Positions 11,122 to 22,954 of a DNA stretch of 64,000 bases are shown here, in pieces. The notes beneath the pieces are model-generated. The model made no database searches. It saw nothing but the letters and a program-made list of their open reading frames with translations, and was not told the origin of the DNA. A program made the translations under genes and the position numbers. The stretch comes from Endomychus coccineus (Eukaryota > Arthropoda > Insecta > Coleoptera > Endomychidae): positions 118,524,703-118,588,702 of the forward strand of contig OY294070.1 in assembly GCA_958510875.1 (NCBI GenBank). Direction: 5' to 3'. Each line of letters begins with the position of its first letter. Positions within the stretch are counted from its first letter, which is position 1.

Positions 11122-12750
11122 ACCATCATCATCGTTTGAGCCACGAAATGCACTTAAGCCACTTATGGTCAGAAGCCTATTCTATTCTAGCAGGTTTGTG
11201 GCCCACCAGAAACCCACAATATTGCTAGTGCTGGCTTCCATAAGTTTTTCTGGAAGCAGTTTTGACTCTCCGAATTGTTGGTGCCTGAGGGATAATAATG
11301 CTGGACATTCCAACAGGATGTGAGAGGCAGTTTCTTCCGTCTCTTCATCGCATTTCCTACATATTGGGTCACCTGCCATGCCCATAGTGTGAAGGTGTTT
11401 GTTAAGACGACAGTGACCGGTTAGGATTCTAGTCATCTTCCTGATGTCCCTTCTGTTCAGAGAAAGGAGTTTCTTTGAGAACCTAGGCACAGGTTCTTTG
11501 ATAAAGAGCGTGGCCTGCCTCATGCGTGCTGATTCTCGCGACAGATGAGACCACTCTTTGTTCAGTTGGCCCAGAAGGGCGAGACCAACCACGCAATTCG
11601 ATAAAGCGACCATTGGCTCCGGCCCGACAGGCGCGCTAGACGACCCTTACCTGGCTAGGGATTCGGCCATTTCGTTTCCTTCAACTCCACTGTGTCCAGG
11701 GACCCAGATGAGTTGAACTTTATTTCTCCTGGCTAGTACAGCCAGTGTATCTCTACATTCTTTGACTAGACTTGATGTGACTCTGGGTGATTTATATAGT
11801 TTCACGCAGGTTTTCCATGGCACAAGTCAATATTGCGTAGACCACCCTCTAAAGAACCGTTCTGTAAGCACCTAGAGTCACTGAGATAGTGATCTTTGGC
11901 TTTTTTAGGTACACTCCCGCCCCAGAAACCTGACCTACCCTGGACTCATCCATGAACCATATTAGCCCATCTGGTGGCAGTAGGGTGAGAGTTTCGTGAC
12001 TCCAATCTCCTCTATCTGGGATGAGGATTTTGGGAGAAGTGAGACATATAGAGGGGATAATACTATCTTGCTTCATTTCAAGTATGGAGCATTTAGAGAT
12101 TGCCTCACTTAAAATCGATGAGTGTCCACGAGAGTTGTGCGTTTTGGTACAGTGGCCTAGGCCCTTTAACCTATACGCCGTTTCCATGGCCTCAGTTTTT
12201 ATGTATAAGTGTACAGATGGTAATCCGGCGAGAGCTTAAAGGCTCTCGTTGGAGCCGACCTTATACCGCTCAACAAGCCTACGCATGTAAGCCGCTGCAG
12301 TCAGTCCAGGGGGCGCTGGTACATATCAGTCCTTGTCCCCGACCAGCACACTACCGCAGCATAGGTAACCATAGACCTAATCACAGCGGTATAAGATCCA
12401 ATAAAGAATCTTTGGCTGTAATCACAATGTTGCTTACATACTAAAAGCTGCTGAAAGCTCTTCTGCACGTCCAAAATGACGCAGAGGCCTTCCTCACTCG
12501 AAATTCGAGGTGTTCACGCCAGGTCAGTCTAGGATTACTCCCAGAAAATTCACCGACCCTTTGAGTTGCAGGACCTTCCCAGTGCCTGTGCCTTGGCAGT
12601 GTGCCCAGCTTACGTACAATTTCCGTTTGTCATGATTTACCTTGAGCCCCTCCGTGCGGCACCAACCGTCCACTATGCTGAGCAGCGTGTTTTGCAGCTC
12701 GCACAGCATCCCAAGTGCCGCCCAAAGGTAACGCCAACCAAGTCATCGGC
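11122..12750 (-). mobile_element. 5'-truncated I-type LINE with RT end and RNase H
   Basis: Minus strand. Its first codons are Ala-Asp-Asp-Leu, the end of the reverse-transcriptase catalytic box, so 5' truncation fell exactly there. Next come the RT thumb region (VDGWCRTEGLKVNHDK, then VNFLGVILD; 12709-12524), a THWREHLEFRV-like segment, an RNase H start (LIWFMDESRVG, 12187-11849; the usual Asp-Gly-Ser is Asp-Glu-Ser) and a C-terminal Cys-His region (LTGHCRLNKHLHTMGMAGDP, CRKCDEETEETASHILLECP; 11613-11182). The tail is GATGATGATGG. Stops separate the parts. Related 3' ends are at 44088-44653 and 59054-59268. Confidence 0.88.
11182..11613 (-). pseudogene. LINE C-terminal Cys-rich segment
   Basis: A 143-codon frame, the longest surviving open part of this LINE. 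A tract of the type LTGHCRLNKHLHTMGM is followed by a Cys-x2-Cys...His...Cys motif (CRKC, HILLEC), characteristic of the region after RNase H in I/R1-type LINEs. It ends in TNLLE. Not a free-standing gene. Confidence 0.8.
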
Positions 12751-12760
12751 AATAATGGTT
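12751..12760. repeat. LINE target-site duplication, right
   Basis: AATAATGGTT at the 5'-truncated end of the LINE. Confidence 0.8.
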
Positions 12761-13094
12761 TGCTAGAAATAATATACCTATATTATGATAACACCTTGAA
12801 ACTACTGTTGTTGATCTTGATAAAAATAAATAACTCGCAACCAGTATATGTTACAGATATGTTAGCTGAAAAATATGACCAACGAAGTACTTCGTCTGCC
12901 CCCTTACCATTAGATTTTTAACCCCATTGATTTCACCCATATCAATATCATAACAGAAAATGAAATACATATGATCAAAGATGATTAATATAAAAAAAAA
13001 GATAATCTTTCAACTTGTATGTCTCCAAAGAATTGGTTTTGATAATCGAATATTTTGAGTGTTTGTTTCCATAAATAATAATGCTTACTATAAC

Positions 13095-14345
13095 ATCACA
13101 ATATTGATCAATATATTGATTGAAGTTCGAAGTTAATTTGCTACATCTTTATCCAAATCTTTCAGGTGTAGGATCAGTTTTATTGAAGTAATCGATTTAC
13201 TTGAAACTCTAGAAAACCATTTTTAACCTTCTTGAACCTTCTGAACATTACTTCATCTTGCCATTCACCGTCTGTCTGTCATTTAATTTGTTTTGCTACT
13301 ATTGAATTTGGATTCGATTCAAGCAGAACCAGTGAGTAGGAACTTTATTTTCTTCATTCATTTGGTAAACACTCTAACACTTTGTGCATTACATTAAAAA
13401 TTACAAATAATTTGTATTATTTCATATAATGAATATAAACACAGTTTATATTATCAAATAGACAGTTATATTCAAAAACTATGGAGCCATAACATTATTG
13501 TTGAGGAATGTTATTTGTTTTTATTTGTACATTCTTAACTTGATGTAAGTTCGAATTAATGGTGAGCAATCAAATCAAGCTAATCATAGTAATTGGGCTC
13601 CGTTTATTAATGAACGGAATCTGTTCTAGAATGATTCGATGAAATGTATAATCCGATGAGAGAATCCAGTCAATTATCAAACAGTGGGAACGCAGAAGCT
13701 GACGAACGATTATTTCATAATCGTCACACAGTGGCCTAATTGGCTGTTCTTATTCAAATGATATAACGGATGCTTATTAGTTCAAATTTGGCAATTGAAT
13801 TATGTAACTTATTATTCGGGTTCCACTTATGGAATATGAATTAGTAGTAATAATTCTAGTAGAAGGAGAAACGTTCGAAGTAAATAATAGCAACGTAAAT
13901 GATATTCGTGCCATAATACTGGGAAGAGGTTCAAAATCTAATTCTTATGCGAAGTTCTTCATCTTTGAATGTACGCTAAAAAACTAAACATTGTATGAAA
14001 ATCCTATCCGAAAAAGTTTTACATTTAAGTTAAAAATACCCAAACATTATCAACAACTTCTGTCTTAGCCTCAGTTAAGTAATTGACATGTACTCCGTCC
14101 CTGTCAGATCTTTATTTTTCTTCCATTGATTCAACTATCTGGTGGATTTGAAGACTTCTGAAATGTTTAAACTTTCTACTTTATCATATACCGAACGAAC
14201 ATGTACCATGAAATGAATTCAGGATGTTCTTGTCTAGAACACACACACAGACAACACAATATTTCCCCGACCTATTTATCAAAGGGCATATGATATTGTT
14301 GGGGTAGAATGCATAACAAAGATGAATATGAATTTTAATTATGTA
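13095..14345. other. Intergenic, nothing assigned
   Basis: AT-rich sequence with no coding frame or named repeat. Confidence 0.4.
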
Positions 14346-14544
14346 CCTACGAGGGCAAGGCGAAAAATTTCTAGAAAAATAAAACGTGTGGCACTCGGGG
14401 ACTGCCGCGATAAAGCTATTGCATAGCACTACGCCATTGGAAAAAGTTGGGCAGAAAAACATCCACAACCCCTTCAAAATCTTCACGAATTATGAGTAAA
14501 AAAGAATATCATCTTGATCTCTATGAAGTGTATTCTGTGACAAT

Positions 14545-14582
14545 CATAGATAACTCTACTACCGGTAGTAGAGTTATCTATG
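14545..14582. repeat. 38-bp perfect palindrome
   Basis: CATAGATAACTCTACTACC followed by its exact reverse complement, centred on ACC|GGT with no loop. GTGACA occurs just outside on both sides in direct orientation. Confidence 0.95.
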
Positions 14583-14702
14583 GTGACAAGTGTAGTTGAC
14601 TTGTAAACACAATTTTATACGAAAATTTTAACGTTTAGATCTCGATAGCACTTCCGGCTCCAGGATTTTCACGTGGCCTATCGAAATTAGAAGGTTCGAA
14701 TT

Positions 14703-15804
14703 GTATAAAAACACAATGCATGAACGCCAGACGTCTTATGTAATTAGCTACGAACGTAATAATTTTGACATATCCTCGAGGAGCTCGCTGCGCGTAAGTT
14801 AGAGTTTATACATTTACCTCTATTTTGTTAATTTGGGGCCGTTTCGAACCCCGTGCGGCCGGCGCCAGTTGTAATAAAGTATTTTGGGCTATGGGCCGCT
14901 AGCTTTTACTCGCTTTCGGTATATTTAAGTAGCTAGAAAATTCCCTTTCGTACGTCGCATGTCAGATGCTAGTAGGTGACAGCTGAGAATACCTCAAACT
15001 GTTTTAATTAAATTTTCCCATTTAATCGACATTTTGGGGTCCGAGACTATGCTATTTAGTTGGCCCCGTTCATTAACTAACGACATGGAGCGAAAACCGC
15101 ATGCGAAAAGTCCTCGTTAAGACGTTCTATGTACCGTAAATTTGCACTTTTCTAACTCGCGAGCTATGCGCTTCTCACGTGAACGTCATTCGATTTATCG
15201 AAAATTAACCAATTCAAAACAGTTTTCGACCCACTTTGGGGCTATCACGACCTTTTAAAAGGTTCAAAGTTAACATTTAGACAATTTTAAGCTCGGCCGA
15301 GCTACATGGTAGGCGGAGTCTTAGGATATTTCGTTACGGTATTTGTTTTTTGTTTTTTTAGATTTTCGTTACGGTATTTGTCTTTTGTTTTTTTTTCTTG
15401 ATTCGGTCGCCGCGCTCAAAGCCCGTATAAAAACACAATGCATGAACGCCAGACGTCTTATGTAATTAGCTACGAACGTAATAATTTTGACATATCCTCG
15501 AGGAGCTCGCTGCGCGTAAGTTAGAGTTTATACATTTTACCTCTATTTTGTTAATTTGGGGCCGTTTCGAACCCCGTGCGGCCGGCGCCAGTTGTAATAA
15601 AGTATTTTGGGCTATGGGCTGCTGGCTTTTACCCGCTTTCGTTATATTTAAGTAGCTAGAAAATTCCCTTTTGTACGTCGCTTGTCAGATGCTAGTAAGT
15701 GACAGCTGAGAATACCTCAAACTGTTTTCATTAAATTTTCCTATTTAATCGACATTTTGAGGCCCGAGACTATGCTATTTAGTTGGCCCCGTTCATAAAC
15801 TAAC
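14703..15804. repeat. 722-bp tandem duplication, about 1.5 units
   Basis: 14703-15082 and 15425-15804 are about 95% identical by eye, from GTATAAAAACACAATG to TAACTAAC. The unit 14703-15424 is therefore 722 bp, the second copy being cut short by mariner sequence. It is more GC-rich than its surroundings (CTCGAGGAGCTCGCTGCGCG; GTGCGGCCGGCGCCAG) and may be a satellite or unknown element. The ends are not TG...CA, so an LTR is not supported. Confidence 0.85.
15322..15400. repeat. Short direct repeat, T-rich
   Basis: A TTCGTTACGGTATTTG plus T-rich tail module occurs twice in tandem, about 37 bp apart, just before the second 722-bp unit. Confidence 0.8.
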
Positions 15805-15805
15805 T

Positions 15806-16355
15806 AATGTTGAATAAACATTATTTTTTATCGTGGAAAAAATATTACGCAAACCGAAGAATCGCTTGTTAAACATTATGGGGCCTCTTCACCATCCATT
15901 GGAACGATTCTCAAGTGGTTTACTGATTTTCGTTGTGGTAGTATGACCACAAAGGACGCCGCACGTTCTGGTTGTCCAGTGAGGTTATAACGCCAGAAAT
16001 CGTCGATAAAATCCATGGTAAAAGTATTTTGGCAAAGTAAAAAGTGCTCTTCCACTAGGACAACGAACAGGTCCGCAGTCGCAATGACAAAATTGCCTGA
16101 ATTGGTTCGTCATCCATCATATTCTCCAGCTTTGCCCCCTGCGATGTTTATGTATTTCCAAATTTGAAGAAAAGGCTCCAACGATGAGGTCATCACTGAA
16201 AAAAACGCCTATTTTGAAGGATTGCCGAAATCGTATTATTTGGAAGGGATCGAAGAATTAGAAAAACATTGGACGATGTGTATCGGGCTAAAAGGAGATT
16301 ATGTTGGGAAATAAAATAAGTTTTGACCAAATTCAGGCACCACTTTGCCCTCGTA
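15806..16355 (+). pseudogene. Mariner transposase relic, deleted
   Basis: Reads in pieces as a mariner close to the copy at 6340: ESLVKHYGASSPSIGTILKW, a TKDAARSG block, then after a large internal deletion SRNDKI-, ELVRHPSYSP- and a C-terminal LEKHWTMCI block, ending in the motif CTTTGCCCTCGTA. The initial methionine region and most of the catalytic core are missing, and the second and third catalytic Asp are not preserved. Its 5' edge joins directly to the tandem-duplicated DNA. Confidence 0.8.
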
Positions 16356-16734
16356 TGCAGTAAGAGTTACTATTGAATAGTCTAGAATGAAATATAAATT
16401 GGATCAAGCAACTACCTATCCAGGAGCCCATTTCACCAGATCTTCCTGCCCTTGTTGGTGGTCGTTCTTTGATCGAGTCACTTCAGTCAAAAAAGGAACT
16501 GTTGTCCCCATATATGAATGCCACTTATAGTTCGTCTCAGGAAACAAGAGAGATCTCCGATCTCCGGAATGTCAGACTCTTAAGTTTTTTTCGAATTCCT
16601 TTCCCTTCTGTCAATGTCAGTATCGAGCATCGGGGTCCGATAAAAACATCTATTGTAATGTGTTTCGTAAGTATTTCAGATCTTAAAACGTACCTGAACC
16701 AAACGCGATGAGATCCTAATGCTCAAAACTAAAT

Positions 16735-17110
16735 TTCGCATTTTTGTTATGAAATCTCGCTTTGTGCCATTCCTTTTTCTCTCAGATACATCGCACTATG
16801 GGTGGTCGTTGCCGAAGTCTCCGATATAAAAGCTAGAATCGCCGGTGTTCCATACGGGTCTGTTATGGCACCAACGTTGTTTCTGCTCCATATGAAAGAT
16901 CAGTTGGAAGTGCGGCAATCATTTTGAAAAGGGGATCTGATAATCTAGTAAGAGTTTAATGCAACCAAAACTCAAGCGATTCTAAATAGGCACACTAGAC
17001 TATCTCCGACTGGTCACCTTTTCGTTGTCAGGCTCGAGAACTGTCGATCTACTTTCTACAAGATTTTTATATGGAACGGCACACGATGTTCTACCGACAG
17101 CATAGGTTTT
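16735..17110 (+). pseudogene. LINE reverse-transcriptase fragment (jockey-like)
   Basis: Near 16845-16910 the plus strand reads AGVPYGSVMAPTLFLLHM, the RT motif normally AGVPQGSVLxPxLF. About 50 codons later comes EFNATKTQAILNRH, the usual post-catalytic block. The YADD box between them is deleted or lost. Upstream reads WSLPKSPI-type remnants of the preceding fingers region. Frames shift at least twice. Jockey-type by its motif wording only. Confidence 0.7.
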
Positions 17111-18280
17111 CCTCTCGTGTAGTCAAAATACTAGGAGGTCGGTATGCCCGAAGGATTAAGAGGGAGCGAGCCTAGCGAACGTGCCGTTTGTGTAAAGGAT
17201 CATATCTATACTCTGTGAAAAGTTTGAGTAAATCGGAGTCACTGTAAGTCCGCTAAATAGAAATCAAGAACGTACCATATGAGCTGGAAAGAGGAAAGAC
17301 TTCGTTGGCTACGCTCACTTCGTTTTAGTTAAAAAAAAATTGTAGTCGAAATGGAGGTGAGCTCTCTACACACTTCGCAATGCATTTTTCATCCAACTTC
17401 ACCATCATCGAGCCGCGAAACTTTGTTCGATTTCATTGTGATCAAATTTTGCCGGTTCATTATAAACAACTCCCTAATTTCATTCCGGAAGTGAATTCTA
17501 ATTGTGTTGGATTTCACTTTTTCAATCATCTCTTTCGTTAAATATGCCAAGCAAAATTGATATAACATGTAAGCATTTTTATAATTGGATATTAAATTTA
17601 AACATGCCACCGTGTATGAATAATTGAAAGCAATTTGAAATAAAATCACTCTCTATATGAAAGTGCTAAACTGTTTAGGTGGTAATTTTCTGCACGCTAG
17701 CGAATACGGAATGGAAACACTAATGATACTAATGTCCCCAAATTATCTTCTCATGTAATTGAACATGGAACCAAAATTCCGACGCACCCAAATAGCAATA
17801 GCTAGAAAGATACTTTGGTATCACGTATAATATATTAACTGAATGACATGTTTTTGCTATGAAAAGATCTTGATAGTATAGGTACAGGTAATAATAGCAC
17901 TGTTCTACGATAAAACTGACATTTTAAGCTAATTGATCGTTTGTCTGAATCTTGAACTAATACCTGAATTCAAAAGTTGTCTACATATTGCGAAATCGGT
18001 AAATGACTACAGATCGAAGAATAATTTTGATATCGTAGTATTTTCCATTATCCAACGCAGCATTATCCAAAGATAATATCAAATACATAACATACAGTAA
18101 CTTTTTAAGATTAATGGACTACTACTACTACATTTTGTCGAATTTATATAAAGATATATAACTAGTGATTAGAATGATAAGCGCAAAATCCAGTATTAGT
18201 TAAGCAATTTCTTTAAATTTTTCACATGAGATTTATTTCGATAAAGCAACGTTTTCAATAAAAAAAATAAACAACTGAAT
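17111..18280. other. Intergenic, nothing firm
   Basis: May contain the degraded 3' part of the LINE up to about 17330. The 86-codon minus frame at 17389-17649 matches nothing known. The rest is AT-rich. Confidence 0.35.
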
Positions 18281-18510
18281 CAGAAGATCGATGGAACTGT
18301 TTGGGTCTGGAACCTCACACATATTCTATTGGTGAGAGATTCCAAAATATCTGTCGCAAGTCTAGCCTTGTGAGGGCGGGCATTATCCTGTTGAACAATT
18401 GCTTCAATCAATCCCCGAAAATATGTCACTGCAACAAGTTCTAAAACTTCGGCTATGTAAATGGCTGCATTCAAATTGTCCCGAAGGAAAACTAGTGCAC
18501 TTTTTTACAT
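18280..18510 (-). pseudogene. Tc1-like transposase fragment
   Basis: Minus frame 18474-18280 encodes NAAIYIAEVLELVAVTYFRG, then IVQQDNARPHKARLATDILE, the Tc1-type block around the second catalytic Asp (QQDNARPH). The first and third catalytic blocks are not seen, so this is about 60 residues of a transposase that is normally near 340. Confidence 0.8.
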
Positions 18511-18654
18511 GACAATCACATAAAATACCGAGGTAATGTTGAAATTTGTTGCTGAAACTTCAATCATTTGCCTGTTATATTGAAATGTATCTTATGTGGA
18601 AATTTAAAATAAATTGGTTAACTAATAGTACGCCTTGTTAGTTTTATTTAAATC

Positions 18655-18900
18655 CGTATATAAAAGGGCGAGTCAGAAGTAGACGTAAAAAATGGTTGTG
18701 ACAAATATACCGGGTGTTGAAATTTAGAAAAAATACTTTTTTTTCGTATCTCCCAAACGGATGGTTTTGAAATTTAGTGTAATGAATGTCACTATTAATA
18801 GATATTACCCAGTGTACATCTAGCAAAATGTGAGAAGCCAGTGGCGTGGAATCATCACTATGGTGACCTTTAAAAAATATGTGTCGTGCCACTAACTAAT
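18655..18900. mobile_element. Possible terminal region of a DNA transposon
   Basis: ACCGGGTGTTGAAATTTAGA near 18709 has the wording of terminal repeats of insect DDE/DUF4817-type elements (compare CGGGGTGTTCCGG at 47774). No partner end was found. Low confidence. Confidence 0.3.
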
Positions 18901-20200
18901 ATTAAAACTAAACAATTTTTTTAGATTAAGCCATTATTTTACTGTAAAAATATATTACAAAATTTAAGTAGATAGGTTAGGTTAGCTGGAACTATCATTA
19001 AAAGTCATTCTTTGTTAAATCTAGTAAATAATTATTTGAAAATTCATTTACGTCTTCTTCCGCCCGAACATTTTTTAAACTGATGATTTTAGTTCACAAG
19101 AAGTCGTTGACATGGCTTTTGTGATGGAAATGGCATGGCAGACATGAGGGAATACCACTGCAGATTTTCTAATAGAAGAACCCCACTAAACTAAACAATC
19201 AATTTATAGAACGTAATCATCACATTTTCATTTCCTGCTTGAGCGAAAAATAGCAATAACGAAATAACTTAATAATACTAAATGAGTAGCTGTGAAAGTT
19301 TGTTGCAGTTTGTGGCAACGATATTTCCGTAGTGTTATTTATAACAATTGTAGGTGTATGAAGAAGTCTTTCGTTCAACTAACATCAAGCCAGCGAATCG
19401 TATAAAACGTTATTTAGGTCACCGTATTGCCTATGCTTTACAGCACTTCCTGCACTCTGAATATAATTAATTATGCACAGTACGTATTTATTATGATCTG
19501 CTTGGATTCATGAACAGTATAAAGCTAAACGCATAACAGTATAGGTTTGATGTCGTTTTAAACGCTGGGCTAAATCATGCTCCAGAAATAAACTAATGTT
19601 ACAATCATCCTCATTATGCTGTATTTTTTTCATTTATCGAAGATTTGAAAACGACTTGTTCGAATTGTCTTTTCGGTTCAGAAAATGCAATGTACAATGC
19701 AATGAGAAAGCAGCGGTAAAATCAATTTTGATCTAGTTTACTTTTACTAATTCAATTAAATTTTCTTATGAATGTCCATGTTCTTCTTGAGATAAATAAA
19801 TAATGGTTTGAAAACAATTTTATCATTTGAAGATATTGGCATGTTTGTTAGGGTTCTTGGACAATAGATTTGAATTTCCCCAAAAAATTGAAACGTCCAA
19901 CCATTGATAAATATACTCATCATTTTAATTATTAGCCTATAATTCAACACTTGTCAACAATTTTGTAAATAAGCTCCCACCTAAACCATTGTCTACTCCC
20001 ATCCCTCAACTTATACCACATTCAGATTGATTTCTAATATTTAAGGACATACTTTGAGATTTAACTTTAGTTCATAACTCATAGCCTTGAAAATGCCACG
20101 GTGTGGTGAAACGATTTGTCAGCATTAATTCTAAATTAAATGTTACAAGTTTTGTGTAAATTTGAGCTCAATTCTCCGTCTTCTTAATGTTAATCTGTCC
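18901..20200. other. Intergenic, nothing assigned
   Basis: AT-rich, no coding or repeat structure that I can name. Confidence 0.4.
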
Positions 20201-20204
20201 TTAC

Positions 20205-20345
20205 TCATTTGTAAGAGTATGAAAGATTATGTATTAAAATGTTGAACAAGAAGGGATCTAGGTGAGAATCTTGAGGAGTACCTATCTGATATGGAATATA
20301 AGATTGAACCGAATATACCCAAGGCTTATGGTCTATTGGTGAGAG
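20205..20345 (-). pseudogene. LINE RT fragment (GxPQxSxLxPxLF box)
   Basis: A minus frame reads YQIGTPQDSHLDPFLFNILI followed by HNL, the RT motif normally GVPQGSHLGPLLFxLFINDL. It lies downstream of an RNase H fragment on the same strand, the reverse of the order within one LINE, so it comes from a different insertion. Confidence 0.7.
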
Positions 20346-20429
20346 TATGCCTATTAGAGCCACAGCTCTCCAGTGGGTTTCTAGCGCTGTCCATCCACCA
20401 TAGGTGTTGAACAAGCCAAGACTGGTCAG

Positions 20430-20960
20430 GTACTCAGCACGTGCTCCGCCTTAGCGTCTTCTTCTTCTGCAAGCTGCCTGGATCACTTCATTTGCCTATC
20501 TGCAGCCTGGGTTTCCATTCCATCGTTGCTTGAGTGCTTTGAAGGTGTTGTCTTTGATAATGGCATTAAGGCATTTGCGTGATGGTGCGATTATCGGTCC
20601 TTCCTTACTTATCTCTGGCGAGCCAGCTCATTCTGTTATGGATTGTCCCTTAAAACAACGCAGTTTAATGTTGTTAATATTTGCTGTTTGACTTAGGGTG
20701 GTATGCCATTCTAATACTAGTTTGTATCTTGTTCCTGCTTATTGCTACATTGCGACTCTGCTATTCGTAAGGACTTCATCATCGAAGATTTTGCGATTCA
20801 GAATTTCTTTTCCCCATGGTTGATAGCACAAATTGCTTACATCGTAGAGATTATGTTAGGGCAAGTAAATACCCGTTCCATTTTGGTTTTAGAACCATCA
20901 GTGAAGAGTTTTCCCCTTCTCTTTATTCATGGCTCCCGTATCGGTTGATATTTCATAGGG
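20430..20960 (-). pseudogene. LINE RNase H and C-terminal fragment
   Basis: Minus strand near 20930-20890 reads LFTDGSKTK, the RNase H start. Lower down are ELARQ (near 20620), a PIIAPSRKCLNAIIK block and NDGMETQAADRQ-type C-terminal sequence in alternating frames. Typical of the RNase H region of I-type LINEs. No intact frame. Confidence 0.55.
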
Positions 20961-22450
20961 TCTTTTGGAGACGTTGAAAGTAACAAGACTTATAGATAGC
21001 CTAACATAATCTCTGCAGAATCTATGAATACTAAAACTACTTGAGTACCGTTCTTGGGATTTTTTCATTGAATAATTTACACTATAACGTGGTTTTCGCC
21101 GCCATGTTGCATCAAATTGTAGACACTTTCTTGTATATAGTCACTGTAGTTGTGATAATGATAAGATCAAATATTTATCACATGGAAGAATGGTACGATT
21201 CTGGGATTAATACGAGAACTAATACAAATCTTGATGGTAATCGAACAAGTACCTCGTTTCATTGGGATATCTATACCATTCTAAGGGAATAATCCCAATT
21301 CTTGTAATAATTCTGAAGGAGTTATATCCCATTAGTCTGGCATTGGTACTTTCTAACATTATTGATCATGATATTTGATTAAACATTCGCTTGTAATTGT
21401 TTTCGGAAATGTCAAATGTAACGAAATGTTTCTTCATCACGGAATAGGAGTGACATCCTACATCAGATTACCATAATTTGGTCATAAATAGTAATAAAAA
21501 ATTGTGACTTTCTGGAGAATTTGTAATGAAACATCGATACCATATTAACGTTGGATATTATATATATATTCGATACTTTCAAGGTTCGATTTTATGAAGA
21601 TTACCGTTTTCATCATACTGTTAAGAGGAGTATTACTTCAGCGACCCCGTCTACAATTATTCCAATTCCTTATTGAACGTGAATACCTCGATAAATGCCA
21701 TAAAATTCTCTCGGAACTAAGTTGAACAATAAATGTCTTAACGAACGATGAAAATAGTTACTGCAAACAACAATTAGTCATTCAACAAAGATGAATAGTA
21801 AAAGAGAATCATTTCGCTTTGTAAACTCCACGATCTAATTATTACCGGTTTCATATTGAGTCAGTTATTATTAAATATTTACCAGCGATGTAGAAAGTGT
21901 TGGATTATGCACAAACGTCAAAGGTTTCTTTCGACGATAATATTCTAAAACCATGTCTACACATGACGTTACCGTCGTTACACAGTTTATATTCTCATAT
22001 AATCAATCTGTCGACTTATCTCCAAAATTTAACAAACTAATCAAAACTAGGCACAGCATGATTACGATTCTAAAGTCAGTAAGTGGATGTTCATCCTTTA
22101 TGAGAACCAAAACGATAAATAAATCTTCACTCCCTCATTTTAGGGACGTTAACTCCCTTGGGACTGAAATATTTTAGTTCCTTACAAGAATAAAACTCGG
22201 ATTAAAAGTATTAAAAAATACAAACTAGCCAATACTTTCTTTAATGACATTAATTGAATTAAAAACAATAAAACGCAGTAGTACTACCCTAACAAAAAAA
22301 CTACTTTTGATTAATATTTACATTCATATTAATATTACTGCAATGTAAGATATTAAAATAATTCTTTAAACCAGAAGAACTTTTCTCACACAATTCCATA
22401 TAAATCGGTAATCTTGAATATTTTTCTGCACAAGTTCTTATGAATTTGTA
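20961..22450. other. Intergenic, nothing assigned
   Basis: Short frames at 21041-21292 and 21953-22177 (+) have no recognisable content. A small TA-rich run occurs near 21555. Confidence 0.35.
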
Positions 22451-22454
22451 AGTA

Positions 22455-22954
22455 TCAGTCCCTGCCGTGCAAAATTTTTTTTATATGCCACGTGACTAAA
22501 GTCCTTTCAACCCCTTCGAAAGCTTTACTCGAGGATTCATTCGGACTGTACGAATACAATGTCCACAATATTTGATTCATCTTTTCCTCATTCCATGTGC
22601 TAGTTTTGGAGAGTACGATTCCCGACGCATTTGCCACTACCCTGGGCAAAATAGTCCCAACTAATATAATTATTTTTGCCTTCTTCGGTTTCATCGGAAA
22701 AATCTTCGCATAACTCCTCAACAACAATCTGATGATGTACGATTCGATTGTTTGATTCCACTGATTTTATTCTTCCAATTAACCCATGGAAACAAAAATA
22801 TTATCTCTAAATTAGGTTTATGATTGGCAATGAGTCGATGTAGTGTAAATTCCATCGGGACAGTTTGTTCTCTGCGAACCGCTGGTGAAGCATCCACGCA
22901 AACTTGAGCATCCCGTACATTAACCAGACACTTTTTTCCATCACAGAACCCCAT
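22455..22954 (-). other. Two consecutive unassigned open frames
   Basis: Minus frame 22954-22718 (78 codons, ATG start, MGFCDGKKCLVNVRDAQV...) is followed in a different frame by 22727-22455 (90 codons). They overlap by about 10 bp, as if one older frame had been shifted. The composition is protein-like (Cys and charged residues in the first, PMKPKKAKIIILVG in the second) but I recognise no family. It could be a decayed exon or an unknown element gene. Confidence 0.25.

Larger units (their letters stand above)
10785..12935 (+). pseudogene. DDE_3 transposase, copy B, interrupted
   Basis: The 5' part encodes YLDETMH (first catalytic acid block), then VKTMKVGGAVYIGVLHAACT, LMFSAKTKDSDYRGEMYQN and LEPSTIVVDNE (second catalytic block, normally MDNAxYH). 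After the LINE, 12761-12935 gives INNSQPVYVTDMLAEKYD and then NEVLRLPPYH, followed by NPI, the block that carries the third catalytic Glu in this family. Frameshifts and a stop right after VVDNE show decay independent of the LINE insertion. The enzyme would have been a Tc1/IS630-type endonuclease-integrase. Confidence 0.82.
10785..13090 (+). mobile_element. DDE_3 transposon relic, copy B, split by a LINE
   Basis: Transposase pieces lie at 10785-11111 and 12761-12935 on the plus strand. Between them sits a minus-strand LINE (11122-12750) flanked by AATAATGGTT on both sides. Removing the LINE and one repeat copy joins sequence colinear with uninterrupted copy C (60770-61290, minus). The 3' segment 12950-13090 matches the inverted segment 3730-4000 of copy A. 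Confidence 0.85.
14347..16355 (+). mobile_element. Composite block bounded by mariner-like ends
   Basis: TACGAGGGCAAGG at 14347 and CTTTGCCCTCGTA near 16343-16355 are inverted copies ending in TA, as in mariners. Mariner coding sequence is present only in 15806-16320; the left two thirds hold a palindrome and a 722-bp tandem duplication. Either unrelated DNA lies inside an old mariner or the left end belongs to another copy. Confidence 0.45.

Noticed and set aside
14835..14870. tRNA-like B box (GTTTCGAACCCC) suggesting a tRNA gene or SINE head
   Set aside because: No A box at the right distance and no cloverleaf stems could be drawn.
14703..15804. Reading the repeated 380-bp blocks as LTRs of a small LTR retrotransposon
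   Set aside because: The shared blocks do not begin TG or end CA, no primer-binding site or polypurine tract is visible between them, and no flanking duplication is present. A tandem duplication explains the data.
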